A stretch of 64,000 nt of DNA from Roseateles oligotrophus (GCF_014204525.1 NZ_JACHLP010000002.1:186001-250000); one strand, 5' to 3'; shown: positions 42,547-51,745, numbered from the stretch's first letter. Numbers and translations: made by a program. The notes: a model not told the origin generated them from the sequence alone.

Positions 42547-43308
42547 ATGCTTGAACTTGTGATCGTTGCCCTGGCCTCCTTGCTGGCCGGTTTTGTGGAT
42601 GCGGTGGTGGGCGGCGGTGGCCTGGTGCTGGTGCCGGCCTTGTTCAGCGTGTTCCCGCAGGCCGCGCCGGCCACGCTGTTCGGCACCAATAAGGGGGCCT
42701 CGGTGTGGGGCACGGCCTGGTCTACCGTGCAGTACGCGCGCCGGGTCAGCCTGAATTGGCAGGCCTTGTTGCCGGCGGCGGCGGTCGCCCTGCTTGGCAG
42801 CTTTGCGGGCGCCTGGACGGTGACCCTGATCAGCGCCGACTTTCTGCGCCGCGCCCTGCCTTTGATCCTGCTGGCGGTCTTGATCTACACCTTGCTGAGA
42901 AAAGACCTGGGCCGGGTCCATGCGCCGCGTTTTGCGGGGCGCAAAGAGACTGTGGTGGCGGCCGCCATCGGTTTCACCATCGGCTTTTACGATGGCTTTT
43001 TCGGCCCGGGCACCGGCAGCTTTTTCGTCTTCCTTTTTGTGCGCCTGCTGGGCTACGACTTTTTGCACGCCTCGGCCACGGCCAAGCTGATGAATGTGGG
43101 CACCAATATCGCGGCCCTGAGCCTGTTCGCGATGAAGGGCCATGTCTGGTGGCATATCGCCTTGGTGATGGCGGTGACCAATGTGTTGGGCAGTCTGATC
43201 GGCACCCGCATGGCCCTGGCGCGCGGCGCGGGCTTTGTGCGGGGCATGTTTGTGTGCGTGGTCGGGGCCTTGATTCTGAAGACCGGCTGGGATGCTTTCT
43301 TGCGCTAG
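42547..43308 (+). CDS. TSUP (TauE/SafE/YfcA) family permease
   Basis: 253 aa with about eight membrane helices in two halves. The repeated family motifs are AGFVDAVVGGGGLVLVPAL in the first half and GFYDGFFGPGTGSFFVFLFV in the second. The YfcA branch is a set of predicted anion (sulfite, organosulfonate or similar) carriers at the inner membrane. No sulfur metabolism gene adjoins it, so the substrate stays open. The last four bases overlap the convergent kinase gene. The leader with a terminator-like hairpin suggests control by attenuation. Confidence 0.93.
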   Translation: MLELVIVALASLLAGFVDAVVGGGGLVLVPALFSVFPQAAPATLFGTNKGASVWGTAWSTVQYARRVSLNWQALLPAAAVALLGSFAGAWTVTLISADFLRRALPLILLAVLIYTLLRKDLGRVHAPRFAGRKETVVAAAIGFTIGFYDGFFGPGTGSFFVFLFVRLLGYDFLHASATAKLMNVGTNIAALSLFAMKGHVWWHIALVMAVTNVLGSLIGTRMALARGAGFVRGMFVCVVGALILKTGWDAFLR

Positions 43309-45770
43309 TCCTTGATGTCGGCCTGCGGCCGCAGCAGCGCTTCCAGCGCTGGCCACCACTCTTCGTCGCGGGCCGGTTTGAGCACAAAGGCCTGGTCGAC
43401 CCAGGCCTGGGGCGGCCGGGCGCAGCAAAGCAGCAGTTTCAGCTGGGGCTGCTTGGCCCGCAGGCTGGGCCAGGCCGCTTCCAGTGGGCCCTCGGGCAGC
43501 AGGGCTTCGCTGACCAGTAGATCAGGCGTCTCGGTCCGCAGCCATTCGAGGTCCTGCGCCAGGCTGCTGGCGCGCCAGACATCAAAGCCCGCTTCCAGCA
43601 GGCGTTCGGCGTGGCGGTCCTGCATGGCCAGGCAGGGTTCCAGCACCAGGGCGCTGCGGCCCTGACCCAGGTCCAGACAATGCCTGGGCAAGGACTGGCT
43701 CGGGGGCATCAACACGTCTTGCTCCTGCCCGATTTGCAGGCCCAGCTCGAAGCTGAAGCAACTGCCCTGGCCCAGCTGGCTGCTCAGCTTGATCTCGCCG
43801 CCCAGGGTGCGGGCGGCTTGAGCGGCAATGCTCAGGCCCAGGCCCATGCCGGGCAGATGGCTGGTGCCGGGGGCGCGCTCAAAGGGCTTGAACAAGAGGC
43901 CCAGGTCTTGCTCGGCGATGCCGGGCCCGTTGTCGAGGATGTCGAAGTGCAGGCGGCCGGCCTGCACGCTGGCGCTGAGCTTCACCTCGCCGTTTGCGGT
44001 GAATTTGGCCGCGTTGGACAGCAGGTTCAGCAAGACCTGGCGCAGCAATTTGGCATCCAGCACAACAAGCGCCGGCAAGTCTTCGGCGATCTGTAGGTCG
44101 AAGCGATTGCCGCCGACCCGCGCCAGCAACTCGCCCTGCGCCGCCAGGTCCTGCAGCAGCCCGTGCAGATAACAGGTACCTTGCAGGGATTCGGGGGTGG
44201 GCTTGTCGGCGGGGCTGGTGGGCGCCTGCTCCTGGCCGGGGGCGTTGCGGGCAAAGGCCTGCAGTTCGTCGATCATGTCCAGCAGCAGCAGGCAGCTGCG
44301 CTCCAGCCCGACGCGCGCGCGCTCCACCTGGGCGCGCGATTCGCTGCTCATGCTGCGGGTCAGATGCAGCACCGAGGCCAAGGGGGCGCGCAGATCATGG
44401 CCGATATAAGCCAGCAACCGGCTCTTGGCGGCATTGCTGGCCTGGGCATTGGCGCTGGCCTGGGCCAGTTCGGTGGTGCGGCGGGCCACGGCGGCTTCGA
44501 GCCGCTCTTGCTGGGCATGGCGCTCGGCCAGCAAATGCTCTTGCGCGCTGCGTTTGTCGCGTTCGATTTGCAGCAGCTGGGCAATGGCCACGCACAGAAT
44601 CAGCAGGCAGGACAGCAGGCCCAGCAGGGGCAGGCCGTATTCGCTCCAGGCATTGTCGGGGCTCAGCCCCAGGCGGGCCGACTGCCGTGCCGACCAACCC
44701 AGGCCTTGCAGGACGATGGAGGCGAGCAGGGGCCAGGCCAGGCGCGGGCGGTAGCGGGTGGCGCGGGCGGCAAACAAGGCGCTGAGCATGAGGATGCAGA
44801 GATTCATCAGCATCAGCAGCAGCGCGCCCTGGCGGTACTCGCCCAGGACGGCATAGCCCAGCAAGGCCAGGTCCACAGCTAGCAGCAGCAAGCCCAGCCG
44901 GTAGAGCCGCCGCTGGCGCTGCCGCACCTCCAGCATGCTGCAGTGGCTCAGGCCCAGCAGCAGAATCATCAGATTGCCGAAGACTCCGATGGCGCGCGGC
45001 GCCCAGTCCAGCGCCGTGGGCCACAGGAACATGAAGGCATAGCCCTTGACGCTGGCCTCGTAGAACAGATAGCTGAGCAGAAAGGCGCCGATCAGCAGAT
45101 AAGTGGGCCGACGCAGCGAGACGAACAGGAGCAGGGCGATCAAGGCCATCAGGCCGTGGGCACCGGCCAGCGCGCCCGCCAGGCCATCGTGCAGGCGATC
45201 AAAGCGGGTCAAGTCGGCCGGGCGCCACAGATGCAGCCCCAAGCTGATCGAGGGTCTGCCCGCGATGCGGATCAGCAGCAAGGCCTCGCCCTGCGGCGGC
45301 AGTTCCAGTTCGAGGGCGCTGAGCCGGTGTGGCAGCGCGCGGCGTTCGAACGCCTGATCCATGCCGGCCGCGCTGCGCCGCCATTGCCCGTCCTGGCGCA
45401 GATGAAAGGCGACGTTTTCGGCGCGGGCCGAGTCCACGGTCAGGACGCGGTGCACCGGCGTGTTCGCCGTGTTGCGCAGGCGCAGGCAGAGCCAGAAGGC
45501 CGAGGCGCTGAAGCCGGGCTGCAGCAGGGCGTTGTTGTCGGCCATGGGGATGAACAAGGCCTCGCCGCCCGCCAATATCTGTTCGCGGTCCAGGCTGGCG
45601 CTGCTGTCTTCGCGCACGCTGACAAAGCTTTGCAAGGCCAGGCGTGGCGGGCCGCTGGCCAGGTCCAGCACCGTTGCGGCTGCTGCAGCCGCGGCGGCGG
45701 GCGTACCGATCAGCAGCAGGGCCAGCCAAAGCGAGCAAAGCGGCCAAAGCAAAGTCCGCAGCATTGGCAT
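43305..45770 (-). CDS. 7TMR-DISM sensor histidine kinase with degenerate receiver
   Basis: 821 aa from ATG 45770, 11 bases after the regulator's stop; an ATG six bases later is also possible. A signal peptide leads to a 7TMR-DISM extracellular jellyroll (LLQPGFSASAFWLCLRLRNTANTPVHRVL), seven membrane helices (about 208-410), a coiled coil, then the kinase: H-box SRLLAYIGHDLRAPLASVLHL, N-box LLNLLSNAAKFT, DNGPGIAEQ and GMGLGLSIAAQ. The C-terminal 120 residues look like a receiver, but the acidic pair is Glu-Pro (LVLEPCLA) and the phospho-acceptor Asp is Glu (LLVSEALLPEG), while a Lys-Pro is kept. The class is thought to sense carbohydrate-like ligands. Confidence 0.9.
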   Translation of the reverse strand: MPMLRTLLWPLCSLWLALLLIGTPAAAAAAAATVLDLASGPPRLALQSFVSVREDSSASLDREQILAGGEALFIPMADNNALLQPGFSASAFWLCLRLRNTANTPVHRVLTVDSARAENVAFHLRQDGQWRRSAAGMDQAFERRALPHRLSALELELPPQGEALLLIRIAGRPSISLGLHLWRPADLTRFDRLHDGLAGALAGAHGLMALIALLLFVSLRRPTYLLIGAFLLSYLFYEASVKGYAFMFLWPTALDWAPRAIGVFGNLMILLLGLSHCSMLEVRQRQRRLYRLGLLLLAVDLALLGYAVLGEYRQGALLLMLMNLCILMLSALFAARATRYRPRLAWPLLASIVLQGLGWSARQSARLGLSPDNAWSEYGLPLLGLLSCLLILCVAIAQLLQIERDKRSAQEHLLAERHAQQERLEAAVARRTTELAQASANAQASNAAKSRLLAYIGHDLRAPLASVLHLTRSMSSESRAQVERARVGLERSCLLLLDMIDELQAFARNAPGQEQAPTSPADKPTPESLQGTCYLHGLLQDLAAQGELLARVGGNRFDLQIAEDLPALVVLDAKLLRQVLLNLLSNAAKFTANGEVKLSASVQAGRLHFDILDNGPGIAEQDLGLLFKPFERAPGTSHLPGMGLGLSIAAQAARTLGGEIKLSSQLGQGSCFSFELGLQIGQEQDVLMPPSQSLPRHCLDLGQGRSALVLEPCLAMQDRHAERLLEAGFDVWRASSLAQDLEWLRTETPDLLVSEALLPEGPLEAAWPSLRAKQPQLKLLLCCARPPQAWVDQAFVLKPARDEEWWPALEALLRPQADIKD

Positions 45771-45781
45771 CGCCCTGTGCT

Positions 45782-46561
45782 TCAAGGGTTGGGCGTTGCG
45801 GCGTCGCGGGCGGTCTGGCGGTAGGCCAGGGGTGTTACGCCAAAGCGTTCCCGGAAGGCGGTGGCGAAGTTGCCGGCGTTCTGAAACCCCACCGTGCTGG
45901 CAATATCGTGGATGGACATGGCCGTGTCGCCCAGCAGGCGCTGGCCGGTGCGCACCCGCTCGTCGCTGATGAAGCCCGAGACCGTCAGACCCAGTTGCTC
46001 GCGGAACAAGGCCAGCAGGCGCTTCTCGCTGAGGCCGATCTTGCGCGCCACATCGGCCACCGAGGGCAGTTGGGCCAGGTTGTCGCGGATGTATTGCACC
46101 GCGCCCTGCATCAGCAACTCGTTCGGGTTGCGCGGCGTGGCCGCGTTCGCCGTTTGCAAGCCTTGCTCGGCCTGGCGCAGGCGCTGCTGCAGATGCAGGT
46201 GTACGCGCACACGGGCTTGCACCTCGTCGGGCATAAAGGGCTTGCCGATATAGTCCACGCCACCGTGGGTCAGGCCCTGCACACGCCGTTCGGGCGAGTT
46301 GTCTGCGCTGAGGAAGATGACGGGTATTTGGGCCGTTAGCGGGTCGGCCTTGAGCAGGCCGCAGGTGGCCAGCCCATCCATATCGGGCAGGTTCAGGTCC
46401 AGCAGGATCAGCGCGGGCTGCAGGGCCTGCGCTCTTTGCAGGCCGCCGTGGCCGCTGTCGGCGCTGGTCAGCCGGTAGTCCTTGCGCAGCAGGTCGGCGA
46501 GCTGGCGCAATTCCTCCGGCTGATCATCGATCATCAAGATCAGCGGCGCGGTCGGAATCAC
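45782..46561 (-). CDS. response regulator with AraC-type DNA-binding domain
   Basis: 259 aa starting at GTG 46561. The receiver has Asp12-Asp13, Asp55 (ALILLDLNLPDMDG) and Lys107 (YIGKPF). The output domain is an AraC-type double helix-turn-helix (about 155-255), with ADVARKIGLSEKRLLALFREQLG and IHDIASTVGFQNAGNFATAFRERFGVTPLAYR. REC-AraC proteins activate a few target operons, often for carbohydrate use. It is followed 11 bases later by the 7TMR-DISM kinase, its evident partner. A perfect inverted repeat at 46597-46619 lies just upstream and may be its operator. Confidence 0.93.
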   Translation of the reverse strand: MIPTAPLILMIDDQPEELRQLADLLRKDYRLTSADSGHGGLQRAQALQPALILLDLNLPDMDGLATCGLLKADPLTAQIPVIFLSADNSPERRVQGLTHGGVDYIGKPFMPDEVQARVRVHLHLQQRLRQAEQGLQTANAATPRNPNELLMQGAVQYIRDNLAQLPSVADVARKIGLSEKRLLALFREQLGLTVSGFISDERVRTGQRLLGDTAMSIHDIASTVGFQNAGNFATAFRERFGVTPLAYRQTARDAATPNP

Positions 46562-46596
46562 GGTGTAGCGACTTTGGACATGAGGGTCAGATTGTT

Positions 46597-46619
46597 ACCC
46601 GGCGTCCTCGACGCCGGGT
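46597..46619. repeat. perfect 10-bp inverted repeat between divergent genes
   Basis: ACCCGGCGTC-CTC-GACGCCGGGT. There is no T-run on either side, so it is not a normal terminator. It lies 36 bases upstream of the REC-AraC gene and 143 bases upstream of the HDOD gene: operator or RNA hairpin in the leader. Confidence 0.8.
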
Positions 46620-46761
46620 GCGCACAGAGTACAGTTGAAGCCGTTCATGTCTGCGTCCTGATTCGTGTACCTGCAGGCCCAAGCTTGCCAGAAAATCAAC
46701 CCGTGTTCTTGCGCGGCCTGCCAAGATCGCGACTTATGCGAGCAGAGAGAGGAGTTTGTCC

Positions 46762-47580
46762 ATGCCAGTTGATCCACAGCTTCGTACGCTTGAAATAGAA
46801 ATTCCGACCCAGCCCGAGGTGCTGGTCAAGTTGTCCCTGCTGATGGCGGCCGAAGACATCGATCTGCTGGCCATGTCGGCCCTGGTCGAAACCGATATGG
46901 CCCTGGCCGCGGCGGTGCTCAAGGCGGTCAACTCCTCGCTTTACGGCCTGCGCGGCAAGGTGCAGACGGTGCACCAGGCCCTGACCTATCTGGGCATGCG
47001 TGAGGTGTCCGGCATCACCTTTGAGATGGGTTTGCGCGCCGCCTTTCCGCCCGCCGCCGAGCTGGAGCCGGTGTGGAAGCGCGCCTCCGAGCGCGGCATC
47101 ATGATGGGCCGCATGGGCCAGATGCTGGGCGTGGACCCCTGGGCCGCGCACTCGGCCGGCCTGTTCGAAGAGTGCGGCAAGGCCGTGCTGTACCGTCATG
47201 CGCCCCAGCATTACACGGCCATGTTGCGTGCGGCCACGCGCGATTCGGAGCTGGTGGAGTTGGAGCACCGGGCCTTTGGCGTCAGCCATGATGCCCTGGG
47301 TGCGGCCCTGTGCGAGAGCTGGGGTCTGGCGCCGGCCTCGGTGGCCAGCGTGCGCCACCATGTGCAGGTGCAGGAAACCTTGCTGATGCCCGAGGTCTTG
47401 CAACGCCGCGGGGTCAGTGCGATCTCGACCATGGCCTGGTCCATGCTGCTCTGCCCCGAGCGGCTGGAGGAGGTGGCGCATGAAATCTCGCCCCAGGCCT
47501 CGCTGGATGAAACCCTGGTGCTGCGGGCCTCGCGCCGCGTCAGCGAGCAATTGCAACTGGCCCAGGAACACGGGCGCTGA
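46762..47580 (+). CDS. HDOD-domain signalling protein
   Basis: 272 aa, start at ATG 46762 with AGGAG seven bases upstream. The HDOD domain covers about residues 10-215: TQPEVLVKLSLLMAAEDIDLLAMSALVETDMALAAAVLKAVNSSLYG in overlapping parts is typical, followed by VQTVHQALTYLGMREVSGI. It lacks the His-Asp metal pair of true HD phosphohydrolases, so it is a regulatory, non-hydrolytic scaffold. Such proteins influence motility, biofilm and DNA damage responses. It converges on a diguanylate cyclase gene, 35 bases apart, making a c-di-GMP-related role plausible but unproven. Confidence 0.88.
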   Translation: MPVDPQLRTLEIEIPTQPEVLVKLSLLMAAEDIDLLAMSALVETDMALAAAVLKAVNSSLYGLRGKVQTVHQALTYLGMREVSGITFEMGLRAAFPPAAELEPVWKRASERGIMMGRMGQMLGVDPWAAHSAGLFEECGKAVLYRHAPQHYTAMLRAATRDSELVELEHRAFGVSHDALGAALCESWGLAPASVASVRHHVQVQETLLMPEVLQRRGVSAISTMAWSMLLCPERLEEVAHEISPQASLDETLVLRASRRVSEQLQLAQEHGR

Positions 47581-47615
47581 AACCGGGCCCGACAGCGCTG
47601 TTGCGGCCCACTTGC

Positions 47616-48836
47616 TCAGCCGCGGCCGGGCGCGCTGGCAGCCCGGCTGAGGCGATCACGCCCGGCATGCTTGGCGATATAGAGCGCCTCATCGGCCGCC
47701 TGCATCAGGGCTTGTGAACTCAGATAGGGTTCGGCCGGGCAGTAGGCGGCCAAGCCTATGCTGACCGTCAGGATCTGGGCCTCGCCCACACCGCCGGCGT
47801 GGGGGATTTGCAGGGCGCGCAGCTCTTCGCTGACTTGCTCCAGCAGGTTCTGGCTGACCTCCAACTCAAAGCCAGGCAGCAAGGCCACAAACTCCTCCCC
47901 ACCCAGGCGGGCCACCAGATCGGTATCGCGCTTGAAGCGTTCGCTCAACAACTGGGCAAAGCGCTGCAAGGCCTGGTCGCCAGCGGCCTGGCCATAGCGT
48001 TCATTGAAGTTCTTGAACTGGTCCAGGTCCAGCACAGCCAGGGCCAGGCGCCCGCGATGGCGCTGGGCGCGCTTGAATTCGCGTCGCAAGGCTTCGTCGA
48101 ATTCGCGTCGATTGGGCAGGCCGGTGAGGGCGTCGACGCGCTTGAGCTGATCCAGCTCCTGGGTACGCTGGGCCAGGGCTTGTTCGGCCTGGTGCAGGGC
48201 GGCGGCCTGGCGTTCGGCCTCGGCGCGGAAGGCTTCGGCGCGCTGCTGCTCCTGCTGGGCGCGTTGAATCCACTGCCGCTGGGCACGCTGGATGGTCTGG
48301 CTCAGGCCGGCCAGCTCATGGAGCTGGGTGCTGGGGGACAAGGTGCTGGGCCCGTCCTCGGCCAGGCTTTCGGTCTGCTCGGCCAGGCCACGCAGCGGGC
48401 GCATCACCAGGCGCTCCAGCAGCCAGATCAGGCTGCCGCTCAGCAGCATCACCAACACGATGTCGCGGGCCAGCATGGCGGGCAGGTGTTCGCGCCATTG
48501 CACCGGTTCGGCAAGGGTGCCGGTGGCCGGCGCTTCGAACACCAGTTCCTGGTTCGCGGCCGGCAGGCTGGCGATGGTGCTGCCGACACCCTGGCTCAGG
48601 CCCGGTGGGCGGGGATTGCTTTGGCGCAACTGGTGCTGAAGGTGCAGCCAATCGGTCAGGCCCACGATCAGGCTGCAGCACAAAAACACGGCCAAGCCCA
48701 TGCGCAGGCGGATGGAGTGCAGGCGAGAGGGCTTGCTGAGGAGCGCTTTGTCCGGCTCAGGAGCAGCGAGCTCGGCATTGACTTGTGGATGAGGGGAGTG
48801 GCTCACGGCAGGGCAATGCGATGGAGCGAACACCAT
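47616..48836 (-). CDS. membrane-bound diguanylate cyclase (GGDEF)
   Basis: 406 aa if started at ATG 48836; the frame is open 32 codons further and no ribosome site decides. Two membrane helices (GLAVFLCCSLIVGLTDWLH and DIVLVMLLSGSLIWLLERLV) flank a short periplasmic loop of about 55 residues. A HAMP-like and coiled-coil segment rich in Gln, Arg and Glu leads to the GGDEF domain: DALTGLPNRREFDEAL, LDLDQFKNFNERYG and the active site GGEEF. The inhibitory I-site RDTD lies five residues before GGEEF, so product inhibition by c-di-GMP is expected. The enzyme makes c-di-GMP from two GTP. Confidence 0.93.
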   Translation of the reverse strand: MVFAPSHCPAVSHSPHPQVNAELAAPEPDKALLSKPSRLHSIRLRMGLAVFLCCSLIVGLTDWLHLQHQLRQSNPRPPGLSQGVGSTIASLPAANQELVFEAPATGTLAEPVQWREHLPAMLARDIVLVMLLSGSLIWLLERLVMRPLRGLAEQTESLAEDGPSTLSPSTQLHELAGLSQTIQRAQRQWIQRAQQEQQRAEAFRAEAERQAAALHQAEQALAQRTQELDQLKRVDALTGLPNRREFDEALRREFKRAQRHRGRLALAVLDLDQFKNFNERYGQAAGDQALQRFAQLLSERFKRDTDLVARLGGEEFVALLPGFELEVSQNLLEQVSEELRALQIPHAGGVGEAQILTVSIGLAAYCPAEPYLSSQALMQAADEALYIAKHAGRDRLSRAASAPGRG

Positions 48837-48949
48837 AGTTCGCGCATCAATTGTGCAACGCAAGCCCCGTTCTGGGGGCTGGAAAAGGCCAGGGTATGCC
48901 CTGGAAAAGCGAGCGGATGCTACCCCGTGCAAGCCCGCGGCGCGGGGCT

Positions 48950-49615
48950 TCAGGCGTGCACGAACTGCATCTGCGTGCCGGCCAACTCGATCACATCACC
49001 ATTCTTCAAGGCGATGGATTCACCGGTCAGCGCCACGCCGTTGACGGTCGGCCGGGCCAGGCCCTCGACATGGGCAAACACATAGCCGCTGGGGCGTTTG
49101 GTGATGGAGGCCACCTGCACGCCGGGCTTGCCCACGGTGGTGACGACCTTGGTCAGGCTGACCTCGCGGCCGGCGGCGGCACCGGTCAGCACCTTGATGG
49201 TGGCGGGCAGGGCGGAGGCGGCCGTCGGCAGGCTGCCGAAGGCCGAGGGTGAAGCAAAGCCGCTGGGCGTGCCGGCTTGGGCTGCGGCAGCGGACTTGAG
49301 AATCATGGTCTTCTCGTAGTCGCCGTTGTCTTCCAGCAGGAACTTGATCTTGTACTTGCCGATTTCGACGATGTCGTTATTGGCCAGCAACTGCTTTTTG
49401 ATCGCCTTGCCGTTGATGTAGGTGCCGTTGGTGGAGTTCAGGTCTTCGATGAAGACATCGCCACCCACCATCTGCAGCACGGCGTGCTCGCCGCTGACGG
49501 CCAGGTTGTCAATGACGATGTCGTTGTAAGGCCGGCGCCCGAGCGTGGTCTTGTCCTTGGTGATCTGGACATCCTTGATTACCACACCGTCGAGCGAAAC
49601 CACCAGCTTGCCCAT
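48950..49615 (-). CDS. FHA-domain protein, probably with two FHA folds
   Basis: 221 aa from ATG 49615, with GAGG about seven bases upstream. The first FHA domain (residues 4-95) has the phosphothreonine-binding residues Gly26-Arg27, Ser41-Gly-Glu-His44 and the STNGTYING loop at 61-69. After an Ala/Ser/Gly linker, residues 140-221 look like a second, degenerate FHA fold (GREVSLTKVVTTVGKPG, PTVNGVALTG, LKNGDVIELAGTQMQFV). It probably binds phosphorylated targets of the Ser/Thr kinase encoded 1.1 kb upstream in the same direction, with the phosphatase between them. Confidence 0.92.
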   Translation of the reverse strand: MGKLVVSLDGVVIKDVQITKDKTTLGRRPYNDIVIDNLAVSGEHAVLQMVGGDVFIEDLNSTNGTYINGKAIKKQLLANNDIVEIGKYKIKFLLEDNGDYEKTMILKSAAAAQAGTPSGFASPSAFGSLPTAASALPATIKVLTGAAAGREVSLTKVVTTVGKPGVQVASITKRPSGYVFAHVEGLARPTVNGVALTGESIALKNGDVIELAGTQMQFVHA

Positions 49616-49843
49616 CTTTGACCTCAAATCCTGTTGTCTTGTTTGTTTCTCCGCGACCCTGGCTTGCCGCTCGTCCCATGCTGTCGAATGCTGCTGACTG
49701 CTTGTTGCCCGGGCGGCACAAGGCGCCGCCAAGCATCGACGACGGAGATGATAGCCGCCGTCGATGGCACTCAGCTGCGGGTTGCCCCTGTTTGGGCCTG
49801 TTTGGCAATTTCTGACGCGCTGTTGCGACGCCCCGACGTATTT

Positions 49844-50632
49844 TCAACGCCGGCCGAAGGGCCACCAGGAGCGCGGCTCGGCCTTGGGCTTGTTCTCGGC
49901 GCGCACCAGAATCAAGGCGATATTGTCACGGCCACCCGCCTCATTGGCCGCCTCGATCAGGGCGTGGCTGGCCTCGGGCAGGGCGGGCCGTGCGATCAGC
50001 AACTGGCGCAGGGCGTCGTCTTCCAGCATGTCGGACAAGCCGTCCGAGCAGAACAGGAATTGGTCGCCGGGCAGCACCTCGTGCAGATGCAGCTCCAGCA
50101 TCACCGTGTCTTCCACGCCGACGGCGCGGGTGACGAGATTCTTGTTGTTCGAATAGACCGCTTCCTCCGGCGTCAGCAGGCCGGCGTCCAGTTGCTCTTG
50201 CAGCAGGGAATGGTCGCGGGTGATCTGGGTCAGTTGGCCGGCCCGCAGGCGGTAGCCGCGCGAGTCGCCCACATGGCCCAGCAGCAGGCCTTCTGCACGA
50301 AACACGCCCAATACCAGGGTGGTGCCCATGCCGGCATAGCGCGGGTTGGTGTTGGCGGCGTTGAAGATGGCCCGGTTGGCGTTGTCCACGCAGATGTCCA
50401 TGGCGCGGCGCACATCGGCCGGGCTGGCGGCGGCGCCCGATTCCTTGAGCCAGCGGCCCAGCTCGGCGCGGATAAAGCTGGTCAGCATCTGGCTGGCGAC
50501 CTCGCCGGCGTTGTAGCCGCCCATGCCGTCGGCCAGCACGGCCAGGCCGACGTCCTCGTCCAGGGCTACCGAGTCTTCGTTGTTGTCGCGCGCGCGGCCG
50601 ACGTCTGTGGCGCTGAAGAACTCCAAGCTCAT
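49844..50632 (-). CDS. PP2C-family Ser/Thr protein phosphatase
   Basis: 262 aa. The PPM/PP2C metal-binding motifs are intact: ARDNNEDS (Glu19-Asp20), LADGMGGYNAGEVAS (Asp35), GHVGDSRGYRLRAG, LFCSDGLSDML and GGRDNIALILV. The enzyme removes phosphate from Ser/Thr using two Mn or Mg ions and is cytosolic, as no membrane helix is present. Its ATG overlaps the kinase stop (ATGA), so kinase and phosphatase are produced together as an opposing pair. Confidence 0.95.
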   Translation of the reverse strand: MSLEFFSATDVGRARDNNEDSVALDEDVGLAVLADGMGGYNAGEVASQMLTSFIRAELGRWLKESGAAASPADVRRAMDICVDNANRAIFNAANTNPRYAGMGTTLVLGVFRAEGLLLGHVGDSRGYRLRAGQLTQITRDHSLLQEQLDAGLLTPEEAVYSNNKNLVTRAVGVEDTVMLELHLHEVLPGDQFLFCSDGLSDMLEDDALRQLLIARPALPEASHALIEAANEAGGRDNIALILVRAENKPKAEPRSWWPFGRR

Positions 50633-51708
50633 GGTTTTTCTGAGTGATGAGATGCAGGAGGATTCTGCCCTGCTTCGCCCAGCTCCAATCTGAGCGTGCG
50701 GGCAAAAGGATCGGTCAAATTGTCAGAAAGGTCCGGGTCTTCCTGACTTTTAATCTCAGCGGATTGAAGCTCCGCCTTGGGTTTGGGCAGCTCTTGCAGC
50801 ACGGCCGCCAGATCCTGGGCCATCTGCTGGCCGCTGGCATAGCGAAGCTCGGGGCGTTTTTCCAGCGCCAGGGCCAGCACCAGGGCCAGGGACTCTGGCA
50901 GCTCGGGCCGGTAGTGGCGCACATCGGGCGGGGCCTGGTTGGCGATCTGGTACATCAGCTGGGCCATGGAGTCGGCCTGGTGAGGCAGGCGGCCGGTCAG
51001 CAACTGGTACAGCATGACGCCCAGGGAATAGAGGTCGCTGCGCCCGTCCACCTTGAGGCCGGCCAACTGCTCGGGCGACATGAAGGAGGGCGTGCCCAGC
51101 ACCAGGCCGGTGCGGGTGCGGCTGCCATCGGCGATGCGGGCGATGCCGAAGTCCATGATCTTGAGCACGCCGCTGCGGCGCTCCAGCATCACATTGGCGG
51201 GCTTGATATCACGGTGGATGACGCCTTGGGCGTGTGCATAGTCCAGCGCCAGGGCCAGGCGCTGGCCCAGCGCCAAGACCTCGTCCACCGGCAGCAGCTG
51301 GCCGGCGCGGATGAAGTGGCTGAGGTCCTGGCCCTGCACGTACTCCATGGCAATCCAGTTGTCCTCGCCGTCCACCCCGGCGTCCAGCACCTGCAGGATG
51401 TCGGCATGCTGCAGATGGCCGGCCGCACGCGCTTCGCGCATAAAGCGCTGGCGCACATCGGCCAGATCCTCGGCGGCAAACTCGCGCTGCAGGGCCAGGC
51501 GTTTGATGGCCACCTGGCGGCCGCTGGCCTTTTCGGTGGCCAGATGGACCACGGCCATGGCGCCGCGGCCCAGCAACTGCTTGAGCTCATAGGCTTGCAG
51601 CCCTGGGCTGCTCTTGTCGGTACGCTTGTGACCGAGACCGGACGAGCTGGCCGCCGCGGCCGCAGGCGTGCTTGATCGACCCAGAATGCGCTGCCAGAAG
51701 CTGCTCAT
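50629..51708 (-). CDS. Hanks-type Ser/Thr protein kinase, soluble
   Basis: 359 aa. The kinase domain spans about residues 38-300: glycine loop LLGRGAMAVVHLA, Lys69 in VAIKRL, catalytic HRDIKPANVML (Asp167, Asn172), DFG at 186-188 and GTPSFMSPEQ in the activation loop. All catalytic residues are intact. There is no membrane helix and no PASTA or other sensor domain; the tail is acidic and Ser/Thr-rich and may be autophosphorylated. With the PP2C phosphatase and FHA protein it forms a kinase/phosphatase/reader operon. Related clusters elsewhere control type VI secretion or cell division, but neither gene set is present here. Confidence 0.95.
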   Translation of the reverse strand: MSSFWQRILGRSSTPAAAAASSSGLGHKRTDKSSPGLQAYELKQLLGRGAMAVVHLATEKASGRQVAIKRLALQREFAAEDLADVRQRFMREARAAGHLQHADILQVLDAGVDGEDNWIAMEYVQGQDLSHFIRAGQLLPVDEVLALGQRLALALDYAHAQGVIHRDIKPANVMLERRSGVLKIMDFGIARIADGSRTRTGLVLGTPSFMSPEQLAGLKVDGRSDLYSLGVMLYQLLTGRLPHQADSMAQLMYQIANQAPPDVRHYRPELPESLALVLALALEKRPELRYASGQQMAQDLAAVLQELPKPKAELQSAEIKSQEDPDLSDNLTDPFARTLRLELGEAGQNPPASHHSEKP

Positions 51709-51745
51709 TGACGCCTTTTAGCTCGGTTTCAAAGCTCCCTGCAGC

